A stretch of 64,000 nucleotides of DNA from contig NC_087074.1 in NCBI RefSeq assembly GCF_026151205.1, forward strand, positions 8,101,726 through 8,165,725. Direction: 5' to 3'. This document shows, one piece after another, positions 13,901 through 28,800 of this stretch; positions within the stretch are counted from its first letter, which is position 1; every line of letters begins with the position of its first letter. The DNA comes from Bolinopsis microptera (taxonomy: Eukaryota > Ctenophora > Tentaculata > Lobata > Bolinopsidae). Position numbers and translations under genes: made by a program. Under the pieces are notes generated by a model. The model was given only the letters and a program-made list of their open reading frames with translations, was not told the DNA's origin and searched no databases.

Positions 13901-16816
13901 TAAAATGTAGGATTTTTTCCGATTTTGACCCGGGGATATACTTTAATATACTTTAATATGGTTGGCCCCCCCCCCCCCACATTTACTAAAGTTGCATTGA
14001 TCGTTCAGAAGATTATATAATTAATGAGCATAAAGCGTTTCTACTTAAACATCGTATTAAATTTGACGAAGATAATAGTAAATTACCTTATTTATATATT
14101 ACACCAAAACAGCATAAAAAGCCAGTCAGAGTTAGATATATAACGTCTGGTAGTGGAAGAAGTTTACAACAATTATCAGTCTATCTTAGCATTTGTATTA
14201 AATCTATGCTTCACTCAGCTAAAAATAATTATATATATGATAATACATTTTACGTTAGAAATGATTATTTTGTTATTGATAATAATGAACCTATATAAAT
14301 TTTCTTAGTTATGATAACACCCAGAAGGGTTTAAAGTCTGTCAGTACATATGATTTTTCAACTTTATATACATATATTCAAAAATTTATTCATGATGTTA
14401 AATTAGTAATTGATAAACTTACCCAGAATTTTGAACGGAAGATCTTACATAGATATCTTAAACATGTTAAATTATTTATTAATAGTCAGCCAACTTTATC
14501 CTCAGACACTGGCATAATTTCACAGTTAATGACTTCGTGTAATTATAGTGTGTGTTACTGTTAGGCCTCCTTCTAATTCCTTATGCATGTTTCCTTTTGC
14601 GAGAGATATTTGGTTTTATCGGAATAGTTTTATTTACGTTAACCACTCTTTCACAGTTTACTATTAAGCTTTCAAGCAGTAGACTATTATGTTTTTTATA
14701 TTCTATTAGTTTGGTTTTATCGGAATAGTTTTATTTACGTTGACCACTCATTCAAATAAATGTCAATCAGTATAATTTTTAAGATTTCTGGGAATCTCTC
14801 AACCGGTAAGGTTCTGATAACATTGTTTAATACTGAGAATATCATTTTTACGGTAGCGAGTTTTCAGGCGACCAACGCCCCACAATATTAATTTTTAGAG
14901 ACAATTTTGGTCAGATAGTTAAGGAATCACTCAACGAGTTTTATTGACAAAGCTTACTTGAAGACCCGAAGTATTCCTGACAATATTAGTAGTAGTGGTA
15001 GCACACGTAGAAAAAAATGCTTAACCTGGTAACCTTGTAGCCTGCACAGAGCAATTCTACTTGCATATTAAAATTTCTCAATGAGATCACACACAGTCAC
15101 TGCGTGACGCAGTGATAACCATTTAATTGTTCAGAAACAATAAACCATGGGAACTTCCAAAGATATTTCTCGGCTAACTGTGCAGTTACGCCATCTGCAC
15201 TGCAGCTAAATGATATACGGTGCACCCCTCTGAAGCTAAGGTATCTGCAGTGAGGACTGAGGGGCCAATTAAGGGGGGGGGGGGGGGGGGGGGGTGGGGT
15301 GGGGGATTCACCCTGATTTTTTGTGAAACTTGGTTTCGAGATCGCAGTTGACCAACAAACTAGGACCGGTGACCGAACTTTTGAGGGGGTCCCGTACTAC
15401 ACATTCTTTATGATTATCAGCTCAGTATCTACCTAACTGTGGATTCTATGTTCAAATAATCGCAAAAATGACCAAAATCGACCTCAATAGGGTTTCAATA
15501 TTTGTTCATGAAATTTTCAGAATCAACGAAGAATCGCATTTCGACCTTAAGTTTTAATATGGAATTTTGAGTAAGGCCTTTAAAATGGTTAGGCCTTTAA
15601 AATGGCGGCCAAATTCTGAAAAATGCCAGGCAAATTTCAGAATTTGGCCGGCAAATGAAAATTCATATACGAGTTCAGGGGACCACTAGCTACAAAGTAG
15701 AGCACCTAAAATCTGGGTTTTGGGCATGATCGGGGTATTTGGCTAAATTAGGCCTAATTTGGATCAAATATGGGCGTGGCTGCCCCGCGGGCACCGTTTG
15801 GCGGTTGGGGTCCAGGACCCCCTCAAAAGTTCGGTCACCGGTCCTAGTTTGTTGGTCAACTGCTATCTCGAAACCAAGTTTCACAAAAAACCAGGGTGAA
15901 CCCCCCCCCCCCCCCTTAAGTTGGATCGTAGATGTTGAGAAACGATCACTTGTGAGCTATTTATAGTGTCCTGTTGCTGGACATTGATAGGTGAGAGCAT
16001 CTGCAGTGCAGTTAGACTTATAGTATTACATAATCCGTACTATGAACTTAGTCCGTACTATGAACTTAGTCCGTACTATGAACTTAGTCCGTACTATGAA
16101 CTTAGTCCGTACTATGAACTTAGTCCGTACTATGAACTTGTTTCTACCTGGCTGAAGCCTCCAAGGAGATCACTTATATCAAACACGGAACTGCACCCTA
16201 TCTCCAGTACATCTCTACCGCACATCGCCGCAAACGTTCTTAGAGTGGTCGACTTCCCTGAGTTGCTGGGTCCAATCTGAGATAAATAAGTTCTTGTAGA
16301 GTGAATATATAATTTCATAAACCACTTAAAGACTTAAGTACTTCAGTTGAAGTTCTAGAGAAAGCGATTGCCAACTTCTACCAATATTTTATTTTGACAG
16401 TTTAAACTGATATGAGGATAATTAGTCTAGTTGTTGGCTGAAAGCTAATCAGACAACTGTTACTAGTGACCTGTCAAAAAAAGCACTATCTTATCTTCCA
16501 ACTACTACAACTACTACAACTACTACAACTACTACAACTACTACAACTGTACTACAACTATAAACTACTAATACTATTAACCACCGAACAACCTGAACCT
16601 CCTTCTTACCAATATCGACATCCAGTTCATTTTGACAGCATGTGCCAGAGTCTCCATGGCAACAAGCTGAGGACTGTAGATGTGAGAGGTTGTAGGAACG
16701 CTTGCGCAGTGTCTGGTGAGAACAGTCGGACCAATTTGAACCTTGTCGCTGCTCATAAGGAGAGGAATTGGTCGGGAAATTTCACCAGGAAAGTTCAGAG
16801 ATCGAAGTTTCCTAAC
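10904..16816 (-). CDS. MDN1: MDN1 exons 38-43: AAA6 module
   Basis: Exons 16610-16816, 16148-16276, 12547-12721, 12240-12365, 11805-11958 and 10904-11074. Exon 38 ends AVKMNWMSIL. Exon 39 opens with the P-loop GPSNSGKST and continues to DISDLLGGFSQ. Exon 40 is the helical insert. Exon 41 has STDGTFEWKNS. Exon 42 has the degenerate Walker B WVVLDNANL and PSVLDRLNPLLE, with Asp-Asn in place of Asp-Glu as in other midasin AAA6 modules. Exon 43 has MTMDPRYSELSRPMRNRG (sensor 1 and arginine finger). The exon 43 donor (TTAAG/GTAAGG) keeps an open frame but lies in poorly conserved sequence, so its end is provisional. Intron 39 (12722-16147) holds the Penelope-like element and one poly-G fold-back element. 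Confidence 0.9.
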
Positions 16817-19800
16817 CTGAAGATTATCTGTATTGAGTTTAAATTCATGACTTTACCGCGCCGAAACGTTTAAAATTAAACTGTTACGGAGTTATATAAT
16901 AGCGAATTTTGAGATTTCGGAACTTGGGTTATGGCGTCTCGGATTGTCGGTAGGTTGTTTATAAACGTCAACCACTTTTATCGACTGTGACGATATTAGG
17001 TTTCTACGTGGTTCGGCTCATTAAATCGTTATAGAACAAACGTAGAAATCAACCCGAAAAGGAGGACAATTTGTGTCAACCCGTTTAAATCTTTAAATGA
17101 GCGCTAAGGTCTAAGATAATAAGTTGTATGAGAACTTCAAAATCAACGAACTACGCTCACGACTGGTTATCTTACAATATCTACAAAAATGGCCCGACAA
17201 TGCAGTTGTATGATATACCTTCTCCCGGTCGACTTCACATCTAAACTTTGAGGTATAGACAGTATCGATAAAGTAGGGGGGTGGAACATTGGGATATGCT
17301 GAGATGAGATCGCACCAACGTCTCGTGTCCCGCAGGTTAAACTCCCAGGGTGAACCTCGCTTCCCCCATTCTCCACGAACACATACCTGGTTGGTAATAA
17401 TAACAATTTATTCATCAATAACATTTATTCATCGCTTTATAGCTGAAAAAGTTACTTTTTCAAAAATATTCAAAAAATAAAGATCCAGTTCAAGCCATCT
17501 AATAATTTTGTTCCATTCAATCATGTCTCAAGACATGGTGAAATATTGATATGGATTGAAAATTAGTAATGATCTTATTTTGGTAAAATGTTCTAAACCT
17601 GTTCATGAATACACCAGTTGAAGGATATTATCTTGCCCAGAGTTTCGGAGGGGATGTGCGGGTGTGTGTTCGATAATACCAGGACCATGTCTTCCTTAGT
17701 CAGCATCTCTATGTAAACCTGATATACAGAAGTCATTATTAAACTATTTACTAGGCTGTATAACTGTAAACTTACTGGTCGGTTAGTTTCTTCTCCCAAC
17801 AAAGTGCGGCACGAACGTGAATAGCAGATTGCGACACGCGTTACTATTACTTAAGAGAGACACTGAATTCAGGCTACTGCAGAGGACAGTTCTAAACAGT
17901 TGATAGGTAACTTGAGCTTAAGTCTCACTTCGTAACAGCTCGCAACTGTGAACTTATAAATAAGTATTACGAGAGATTTCAAATGAGGTGAAGTATGACC
18001 TAAAGAGTAAAGGTTGGTGAAAATGTAATAATTTCAAAGGCTTATGTTTGGCAGTGGCAGGGTAAAAACATTCTGATGAATTATTTTATCGAAATTGAAA
18101 CTGTAACATTTTGACTTAAATAAGGTATGAAAGGTCTTTAATTTTTTTGCATCCGAACCTTGACAAATCTGTTGAGGAAGGACTTGGGGAGACCTTTCCT
18201 TCCGCCACCCTGCTCCACCGGGTTCATACAAGCAATGAAGCGAGTTTTGTTGTGGCTGTTTCCAATGGTGAATGTTTTGGAGAGCTCAGGGACATATAGC
18301 TCCCCTCGGTGATCAAGACAAGCGTTTAGACCTGAATATTTGCTCGTTTAATTAGAGAAACTGTAAGCTGCTTCATTGAGGACGTATTACAAATTAGATT
18401 ATTCGTTTCACAATTATAGTGCGTCAAGAGAATATATTACTCTACCAAAAATATAATATCAAAATTTACATGAACGATTTCATACCTTCAAGAACAGCTT
18501 GGCTAGCTAGATTCATTTCATCCAATAGAACCCAATTTCCAAGTTTTAAAGCTTTTAGTAGTGGACCGTCCCGCCAACAAAACCCAGATCCATCCTCACT
18601 TGGCAAATCACAACCGAACAGATCGGACATGTCCTGCAAAGAAGATTTGGTATTAATAAATGTGAAGAATACAACTGAAAAAAAAAACACTCTGAATAAA
18701 AGACATGATAGGTGATAACTTAAAACAATATCAGTGTAACCGTTACCGTTTGCTCGGAGAGGTTGATTCTAGTTAACCGATATCCTAGCAGCTTAGCCAA
18801 TGCACTGGTTAAACTGGTTTTACCGACTCCAGGATGTCCCTTTCAAAAGAATGGGCTTGTCGACCTGAATAGAAAATTAAAAACTAAACAGCCAACAATA
18901 CATTTTCGTTCTGAGCAGTGCATATGGGAGTATGGGTCACGTGGCTAATGTTCAGAACTTCTGAACACGCTAGATGGATAGATGCTAAAATTAAGCCACT
19001 ATCGTCGAAAACGCTATTTTTTTTGTTTAACAACATCCTCAAACTTCAATGAACGTGTCCATACTCCATATAATTAATTTTTGCCATCTTTTAGAAAAGC
19101 AATCAGTAAAATTTTCTAAATCAATTTCAAAATTCGCTCAACGTGTCTAATTCTCAAAACTCACTTGCAGACCACGAGTAATCCTGAGAATATTAGCGGT
19201 AGTTGTTGGGCCTCCCAAAGAATAACCGTCCAAGTCAGGACACTCTAAGGATCCACGCTTCACACGAAGGGATCCGAAATCTACCCAAGTTGCTGCAACA
19301 CGCACTTCACAGGCGAGGTCCAGGACCTCCCCGCACTGTTCCACCAGGTAAGATCGACAGTGGTGTTTGAGTGCCAGGTCAGATAACCCGTCCACCAGGA
19401 CCAAGTGAGCACCGTGAAGGTATCGCTGAACTAAGGGGGTCGGTAGTTCTGAGGTGTTCTTCAGGAATGTCGTCCATGTTAGGGCATCACGTACTGAAAG
19501 TAGTCCTGTTAAATGCGGAAAACTTCGGCAATTTCTGGGATTTTCTGATTTTTGGTTCTCGAATAGTACGTTAGGTTTAATTCAACAGCATTGACTGAAA
19601 CTTAAACATCGTCTTGATTTATCATCCAGACATCAAATAACTTAAATGCTATTTAACTTCAATGTCAAAATAAGTTTATCAGATAAATTATTACGACAAT
19701 TTCATCGTGGGTTACGCTGTTATACTTATTTTCATGTAAGTGGATTTAGTTCTCGAATAATAAGTCAGGTTTAATTCAGTCAGCATCGACTGAAACATAA

Positions 19801-22800
19801 ACATCGTCTTGATTTATTGTCCAGACATCAGATAACATAAATACTATTTAGCTTCAATGTCAAAATAAGTTTATCAGATAAACTATTACGACAATCTCAT
19901 CGTGGGTTACGCTGTTATACTTATTTTGAGCGACAATGATAATTTTGAAAGGTTATCAGAGGATAAGTCACCTGTTATAATCTGTTTCCCAGAAGTATGC
20001 TCCTGAAACCACCCAATAAACTGAACCATCATATCACTTATCTTATCCCGGTTATCCTCATGGGTCAAATGATGGTGGATGATAGCCCTCATCTCAGCTA
20101 GTGTGTCACCCGCACTGCACCAAATCTCGGTAAACCTGTTTCTCAGAGCGGGAGAGAGCTGGAAATATTAATAATATTACAATTATATTGTGATTTCAGA
20201 GCAAAAGAAGAGGATAAAACCACTATAGTTCGATAGATGATCGAAGAGAATAAACGAATCAGAAATGACTTTAGAGACAGGAACTGACCTCCTTTTTACC
20301 GTAGTCCCCTCCAGGGTTCATGGTGGCAATAATCCTGAAGTTTGAGTGAGCAGTGAGGGTGAGAGACTCACTACTCTCCGCCAGGGTCAGTTGTCTCTCC
20401 ACCTCCAGGACACTGTTTAGTCGCTCAAGCACTGAGTCGTCCGCTAGAGAGATCTCATCCAGTAGGATCATATCCCCCTTTTTCATTGCCTCGATCAGTG
20501 GTCCATCAACCCATTCGAAGAGCTTATCTCCCTTAATAAAAAAAAAGAATTACGACAATCGATTTCCAATTCTGGATACCAATAACAGACAACTATAATT
20601 ATTACCATATCCGATCTATTCAAAATCAAGCATCAGCAATGTTTAATGTTTCTCACCAAACGATCGCGCACTGGTCTAAGACTCCCAATAAAGTCCGCTG
20701 TGTCAGAATGCATGTGACAGTTGAGTATGTGAAGTTTCAAATTCTTCAGGGCTGCCATCACTTGACAGATTGTGGTTTTACCGCACCTGAGTTGGTTTCA
20801 ATTAATTAGAGCTTTTGACATTAAAACATAATATTAAATATTCACCCTGTGTAGTGTGCGTGGAACAATCAGATAGGTTTTCCCCTGCAAAGCTTCATGA
20901 TGTTCAAACTGTTCATCCGACGTAATGACGTATACTCTTAGCATTTAGTTCTAAATATATTGTAGCCCGTAGTTGAAATGCAGCACTACTAAATACTTCC
21001 CAGACCTATCATTGACGACATCTTGATGGCAAATTTTATTTGTGAACTGGTACAAACGGTTTAATGTGCTGATGAAATGCGAAAGTAGCGCCCATGTCTG
21101 TTGAGTCAGTTTATAAACTACAAATAACTACAAATAAGGGCTAATAAATTGTAAAGTATAGTAATAATTACCCTGTTTCTCCAATGAGAAGTACCGGCTC
21201 CTGAAACTCCAGACTACGATTAACCAGGGTCAGCAGTCGTAACATACTGGGTGTCCACACTATACCAATGCTCTCCTGATAATTAAAATACTGGTTTTAA
21301 TACGTGCAAAACTTCCATACTGAGACTTAAACTGGAATTTTTATAAGTAAAATATATAATCTAGTCTAGATAAGCTCCAATACCGCGAAAACAAGATAAT
21401 TATACGACCAAAGGAACGCAAGTCTACTGTCTACCAGCATTTATTACTCACGGTCATAGACAAGAAATCTAAAGAGACCAGTGACCCATCAAAGAAACTG
21501 TTCGTATCTATTTTTCGCTTAAAGACTTTTACAAGGACATCCTTTATGATTTCTTCTTCATCGCACCGCCTGACTTTTCCCGTCAGTAACATGTATCCTG
21601 AGAACAAATTTTACGATCATTATAACGGTATTTTTCTAGTTAATATCGTTGCTAGATGAGACAATCGTAAACTATTAACGGATATTTTTACATTGTATAC
21701 GATTTTTATACAAGCCCACGCTGACAGAATTGACTAAACTATTAGCGTATCTGTTGCCAAACTGACTACTGAATAGTATTTATTCTCAGCTCAAGCTGGT
21801 GTGCAGCATACCATCGTTAGCTAGCAATTGGTCCCAGTCAGTGAAGTTGTCGTTTTCAGCACTCAGCCTGTATCTGTCTGCCCATCTAAAAAGGTCTCGC
21901 AATGTTATCAGACCGTGTCTTCCAGCAAATATTCCCGATTTTGTCCGGCTGCTCTGAGGGAGAAAAATATGGGAATTTGTAACGGATCAATGCAGTTGGG
22001 AGGGGGATATTAAAGTTGGTCACGAGCGTCTCGTTCCTGATGTTGTTTGTTTAGTTGCTAAGGTGACATTCGCGTTAGGTATTTTACGTGGTTTCCGGGT
22101 TTAATCACCGTCTTAAATGCGCGGAGTTAAAATTAGGACGAAAAATCGCTAATTAGAACTTGCTTAAGACTGAGAGATAAAAATGGGATGGATAATGTCT
22201 GGAACGCTGTGGATCAGGAAATCGAGCGGTTGCCCAAAAAAGAAATGCGGCCGAATTTATCGTTGAATGTGGGGCTTGAGTGTGGCGTAACGTTAGTGAA
22301 ATTGGAGCAAGACCTGCGGGAAAGTACGGAGAATGATTTTCGAGTGTGGTTGCACTTCCTCTAAAATGTTAGGAAATTGCGGTGGTGGACAGTAACTATT
22401 GTACGAAATACTATACGCTCCCTTCTTTTTATAGATATTAGTCATCTTAATGATAAAATTACTTGACTAGACATGACTGATAACTGGAGTAAAGAACTTA
22501 CTGATTTGCAGTATAAATTTAAATGACATTAATTAATTAATTTCGCTGATTTCTTCAACCAGTTCCAAACATTACATTGTAATGTTTAGAACTGGTTGAA
22601 GAAATCAGTTATTAGAATATATATTCGCATATATCCACACTATATTTACATTACACGTTCAACGTGATATCATTATCAGTGCAGTGTGTACAACACCAAC
22701 TACACCGATCAATTGCCAATCTGCGAAACATTTAATTATTATTATCACTTCGAGATGGCAGGGCCTACTCTCATGCTGTCTATAGGTGATGATTAATTCT

Positions 22801-25800
22801 GAAAAACTAGGGACAACTGGGGAATGATCCCAGAACCTCGACATTTCGCGTGTCTTGCTCTACCAATTGAGCTACTGACCCTGATTCTCAGAGCGAAATC
22901 ACCACTCATATACAGCACAATTTCATGCTTTGTGCGGAATATCATTTATCAGTTATTAGAATATATATTCGCATATATCCACACTATATTTACATTACAC
23001 GTTCAACGTGATATCATTATCAGTGCAGCGTGTACAACACCAACTACACCGATCAATTGCCAATCTGCGAAACATTAAATTATTATTATTACTTCGAGAT
23101 GGCAGGGCCTACTCTCATGCTGTCTATAGGTGATGAGTTGTCCCTAGTTTTTCAGAATTAATCATCACCTATAGACAGCATGAGAGTAGGCCCTGCCATC
23201 TCGAAGTGGTTAAAGAAATCAGCGAAATTAATTCTGCAAGCGCAAGCGAGTAGAGATGTTCTTGCAGAAGTCGAAGTACAAAATTATCGTGAATATTTTA
23301 ACTCAATTTCGATTAAGCAGTTTTCTATTTATTTCTGATTATTATATAATATATTAATGCCCAATTAATGCAGTGAAACCTTTTATTTATTATTAGATAA
23401 TCTGTATCTAAGTCAAGGATTTATTAGCTGAAAATGAGAAATGTAAACAATTTAACAACAATTTTCTTTGCAATCCATTTCCAAATGTTTTGTCTTTCCA
23501 ATTAGGCGCCTAGAAAATATTCGACCACTCTTCAGTAAAAACTTAAAAAGTTCATCTTGAAAAAACCAAGTTTCCGATGTCAGATATTATTGACAGCATC
23601 ACCGTCAAGACATTAACAGAAGGTCTGTACGATGCATTGCTTTCTTGATTTGAGAATGCTGCGCGTTCTCACAGCCCACAGCCGCATTTTTACCGAATTT
23701 TCCGCGCATTTCTTGGCAAATTTAACAGCCCTAAAGATTAAAACTTGAAGTAGTAAATTGGCAAATTATTCGCGTATTTTTTGAAAACTCTAAATGCACC
23801 GTATTTTTTTACGAAAGCCTTATTTATGTTAATGTTTATCAAAACTTCCGTGGGTGGTATTATTTAGATTGCGATTTGTTTGGACTTTGGGGCTGTGATT
23901 TTTAGACCCTAGCTAAACGGTGCTACCTATTTTAGTCAATCGAGTGCAGTCTCCGTCCTAAATAAAGTGCATTAGTGCGGCAATTTTAAATTGGTAGTTT
24001 GAATAGAGATTTCCAGTAAGGTTGCTCAATAAATTTCAAAATATCCATGAAAATCAGTTCAATTATATCGGACGACTTTTAATCTCTTTTAATTGTAATT
24101 ATCCATGATTTCAACCGCCAGTTAGTTTGTGCAGACAATTAAAAATTAATATAAATATGACACTTACAAGGTGATATTTGAGAGACTTTTGTACAAAGAA
24201 GCTATGAAAAGTAGTAATTTCAACAGTGTCAAATGCTAAAATATATTAGGATAAGACGAGTAGAAGTTAACATTCAGTTGGCATCCGTCCAAGGCAAAAA
24301 TCGCAAAAACATTTTCGCCATTAATAATGATCAAATCATCGATTCCAACATGACGTTGATACAACACCCAACGCACGACGCCCCGAAATTGTACGATGTT
24401 CCAGACTGCAATGTCCCTTTGTAATCATGTCTGATTGTTTTTTGAAGATGGAGTCGTGTAGAAATGTCCATTGCATTGATATTTAATATTTAAAAATCGG
24501 GATTATCTCAGATTATTGCAATGGCAGTTGAATGTTACAAATTGCCACAAAATTCATTTTCAATAAAATATTAGTTCCTAATAAAACTGAAATGAAAAAA
24601 ATAAGACGAGAATTATATTTATTGACAACACATAGTTGGCATCACTGTGTCACCACAAGGCCCAAATGTTTATAATCATTAAGCCTGCTGACTCGACTAA
24701 CATGCGACCCAACGACGTCTGGAACTGTAAAACGCGTCCTTTCAACTACTAAAGAGTTAAACGTTACACACGACCTGTTAACATTTGAAATCCCAGCCCC
24801 CTTCGAAATATTAACCATCCTCCTCGCTGGTCGTGGAGATCGAGGGAGAGGAATGTTCTTAAAGGTATCAGTCACGTGAGACCTCATTCCAGAAATACGC
24901 AGAAAATATACGACAGGGTTTATGGCAGCGTTCAGGATTACACAAAGGGGATTGAGAAATATCCCGAGGTACATATCAAAGAGGCTGAAGGTGTACGGCA
25001 TGATGAGATTGTAGGTTAGATAAACCCAGTAAGGGATATTCAGAATGATATAAATCCCGGTTATGATGAGGATTGTGACTGTGGCTCGATGTTTCAGCCT
25101 ACTTTTCACGACCGAAGACAGCTGACTCAGTCGAGGAGCAACACTGAGCCGTTTTTTCTTGACAGGCGCGGCGCCAGAACTACAACAGAGTTTGTTTAAA
25201 ATGCGATTAGAGACAGTGATTTTAGGAGAAATTTCCATCCCGGGAATGTCTGGAACTGGATAAGTTCTGATGAACGTGATTGAAACCCCACAGCTGATGA
25301 GAACAGGCACTGCGGGAAGTAAGAACGGCAAAATAAGAGTCAAGATGTACAGAACATTATACATTTTACTTTCTGGTTTGCAAATATCGTCCAAATACCA
25401 CAGGCACAGCGTCCAGTGCGAGTTGAACTCGTATTTCTTCCACCAAAGATAGGGTAAACTGGCCTGGAATACTTGTATCGCTGCCATTACACTGACAATT
25501 ATCAAAACATATCTTGAACCAGTTTTCTTAAATGGGTAAACGAGGGAATAACTACGAAGAATGCTTTGAAGTGCCACAATAAAGACAGATAACCGGGATG
25601 AGATGTTGTATAGAAATCCAAATATGTTGCACAGAATCCCAGCTGCAAGATACTTAACCCCAAATGCTGGATATATCCTGGCCACTCCAAAATGAAACAA
25701 GGAAACGCAGGTTACCACATCTATTCCGATCATCCAAAGGTAGAGCATGTTGGACACTTTCTTTCGTTCTCGAGCAAAGTATCGTATACTGAGTAAATTC

Positions 25801-28800
25801 CCTACGGTTCCAGTAAGAGATCCAAGTAGGCTGACTCCTCCGTACACATTATCTAGCCAGGGAATGAGGTAGACGAGGGTGTCTGTCGTGTTGTGTGCTG
25901 ATATTGTAGTTGTGCTGTTCATTCTGTTTGGAGGGAATATTAAACGTAATGCATTACCACGATTACATTTACACAGAATTACAGGACAACAACAAATCTG
26001 AATAGCAGTTTAACCTCGAAACCAACCTGTGATAAATATTCAAAACTTTAGCCGGAAATCAGAGTTTTACAAAACACAAAAAAAAACAAACGAAAGCTAT
26101 GTGCAAAACACACGCTGGCCTGTACGTGTGGATAACATAGTAACGCAGCTCAGGTGCTCCGTGTCAACAATCACAACCAAAGGCGAGTCAACAGAGCGAT
26201 AAACGGGGGGAATGATTAGATGAGGGTGCGAACGTGGGTATTCCCGCTGTGACGGTGGAGCAACAATTTTCATTCAATTTCATTAATCAGGATCCCTCAC
26301 TTGCCATTACTTAGTAAACGGTCCACAGTTGTGAAGTGAATTAGAACTGTGATGCCATGTGCCACTGACGAAGGTGAAGTTAATTCGGAAATAAACAAGC
26401 ATGAAACATCGCCGTGCACTTTTGCCGTACGCGGTAGTAGTCTGGTAACTATGGTAACTGGAATGAAAGTATAAGAAGCACTCTAAGTTCAAGCAGTTAG
26501 CAGAATACATGCTTCCGTTTCTATGGGAATGATGGGCCATGATCATGATCAACAATTACACTTTGATTATGATTGATTAGTTTCTGCCGTATTAAGTACG
26601 ATCTAAAATGGTGGCTGCCGGACAACTTCACACAGTGTATAATTGAGAGACAAAACGGAGTCAATATATTAATAATGTAACTTTTAACAGGTAAAATTGT
26701 AGTATATAACCACAGTGCTGGCTAGCACGGTCGACCGGGGTGGCCGGTCGAGTCACTGGTAATGGTATTTTTAAGAGGAAAATATGTCGTAAATTGTACT
26801 GCAAACAAAAATTCAACTCTGGGATCTGTCTTCAAATTCTTTAAGTATTTGTACATGATTTTTAAATGAATCTAATTATGGTGATTTTTTACGAGTGACA
26901 GAATACGTCGTGCTGCCGAGTTTTCTAAAAGACGATACTATCGATGCGTGTAGTCCGTGGGAAACTCGATATCGTGAAATATCGTGAATTGAAGTCAAAA
27001 CATCAATTATCATTTAATAATATTTCGGCAATTTTTCATAAAATTGAATGGTGTTGTTTCAAGAAGCTATGTTGAGAGTTAAATTCCAAAATGTAGTTCG
27101 ACCTTTAAATTGTACCTATTATCTTAGGACAAAGGCAAAAGAATTCGCAACGAAATGTTCATAAGCAGTACCGTAACAAATTACTAATGGTATTAGTAAT
27201 GGTCATCTGTATTCTGTATGCATGTTAACTTTCAGATTATAGCTTTATACTGCATCACTCATCATATTACAGTGAAATTGGCAACAGTATTATAAACAAA
27301 TAATTTTTCAAGCTATAGTCTCAAGTCTCAACATGCCGAATGGTAGAAATTAACTGCGTGCTAGTAACTTAATAATTGATCATTGTGCTTTGTAAACCAT
27401 ACGAAGAGGAGACGAGGAAAAAGCTGATGACGAGGCAAATTATTGCAACAAATTATAATTATGGGATTTTAATATTAGTATAACATTTTAATATTAGTAT
27501 AACATTATATTAATAGTACAACATTATATTAGTATTGAGTCGATTAATGAATGACATCCGATGCGAGTTTGCGACCAATGCTATTGTACAGTGTACACAC
27601 ACAGTATATGGCCACAACATATCAAGAAACTCTATCTATACATTTTTATCCACCGCCCACTCCCTGTGCAATCATAAACATGAAGTTCAAATTAATTTGT
27701 AAATCTTATTATTGATAAACTTACAACAATTAGTAAAGGAGTTTGTCAGACTTAGCACTAGCAGCAAACAATAACTGCACTCCCAATCTGTGGTGCAGAC
27801 TCGAATTGTGCGTGGAGATTGGATATTCAGCCGTTCAATGTCTTGGGTAAGCCAGAATAGGGGAGTTTAATACAATCTACTAGAAATGCAGCGCCTTATT
27901 AATCTAAAACTAACTCGGCACGGCGAGAGCGATGATATAATTGGACGCAACATCAACCTCTCTCTGATCAATGACCGGCGTTTTGGAAGCTTTATCACAC
28001 CTATGAAAAAACAAAACAGACGCGTGGTTACTTCGAGATTAATATGAAGACGTTGACTCATGAGATGCACACACACGCCGAATCAAGTGATTAGTGAACC
28101 CAGAAAATTCGCAAATATTTAAACTCTGCCAAACTGTGCACTGCTCAGTATGCCAGTATTACGCGTCCGGCTGCTTCACGGTGGTTTAGCGTAAGGAAAG
28201 CGAAGGAAGGCACAGTAAGGAATTGAGGAAACTAAAAATAGAGCTGTTATGAAGTAATTTCCGCTTTTTGAGTATTGTAAAACTATTAATAACCTGTACA
28301 TGATAATGATATTAATTTTAAAGATATTAATTATAAAGATATGGTAATGACTATGATTAAGTTTTTGGAAATAACGATCGTTTTTCAAGAATCGTAATTT
28401 GGAACTATTGATTACAAACTTCGGCAGCAAAACAACGGATCGTGGAGTGGCTTGCGTAGACGAATAATGCAAAAAACTGCAAATTTTCTGTTGGATAACG
28501 CCCGACTGCGGCTCAGTGTTCATAAAAAAATTAGACTAACGCATGCGTTGTTTCACAGTGGTTTCATGATTATAAATCTTGGCTTCGAGACGGCTGATTA
28601 ATGAGTAATACCGATAATAGGATTTTGTATATTTTATATATTTTGTATATTATGTACGCCGTCACGCACAATTTAATCAATATGCTGATTTCCATGCCAG
28701 GTACATGTTTACCTTGTAATTAGACAATTTTAGCTGCTGGTAAACTCTCAATTTTAAAATGAGCACACCATATATAATACCTGGAGCTTTTCCATCACCG

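Noticed and set aside
16466-16873. 135-residue plus-strand frame
   Set aside because: It starts in a CTACTACAA repeat and runs antisense to MDN1 exon 38, whose minus-strand frame matches midasin.
17167-17424. Minus-strand frame reading YVFVENGGSEVHPGS
   Set aside because: Wrong frame over MDN1 exon 37; the correct frame gives SPWEFNLRDTRRW.
22810-22881. A functional tRNA gene
   Set aside because: The cloverleaf is complete, but position 33 is G and the T loop is not TTCRANY; it is embedded in a repeat, so SINE head is the better call.
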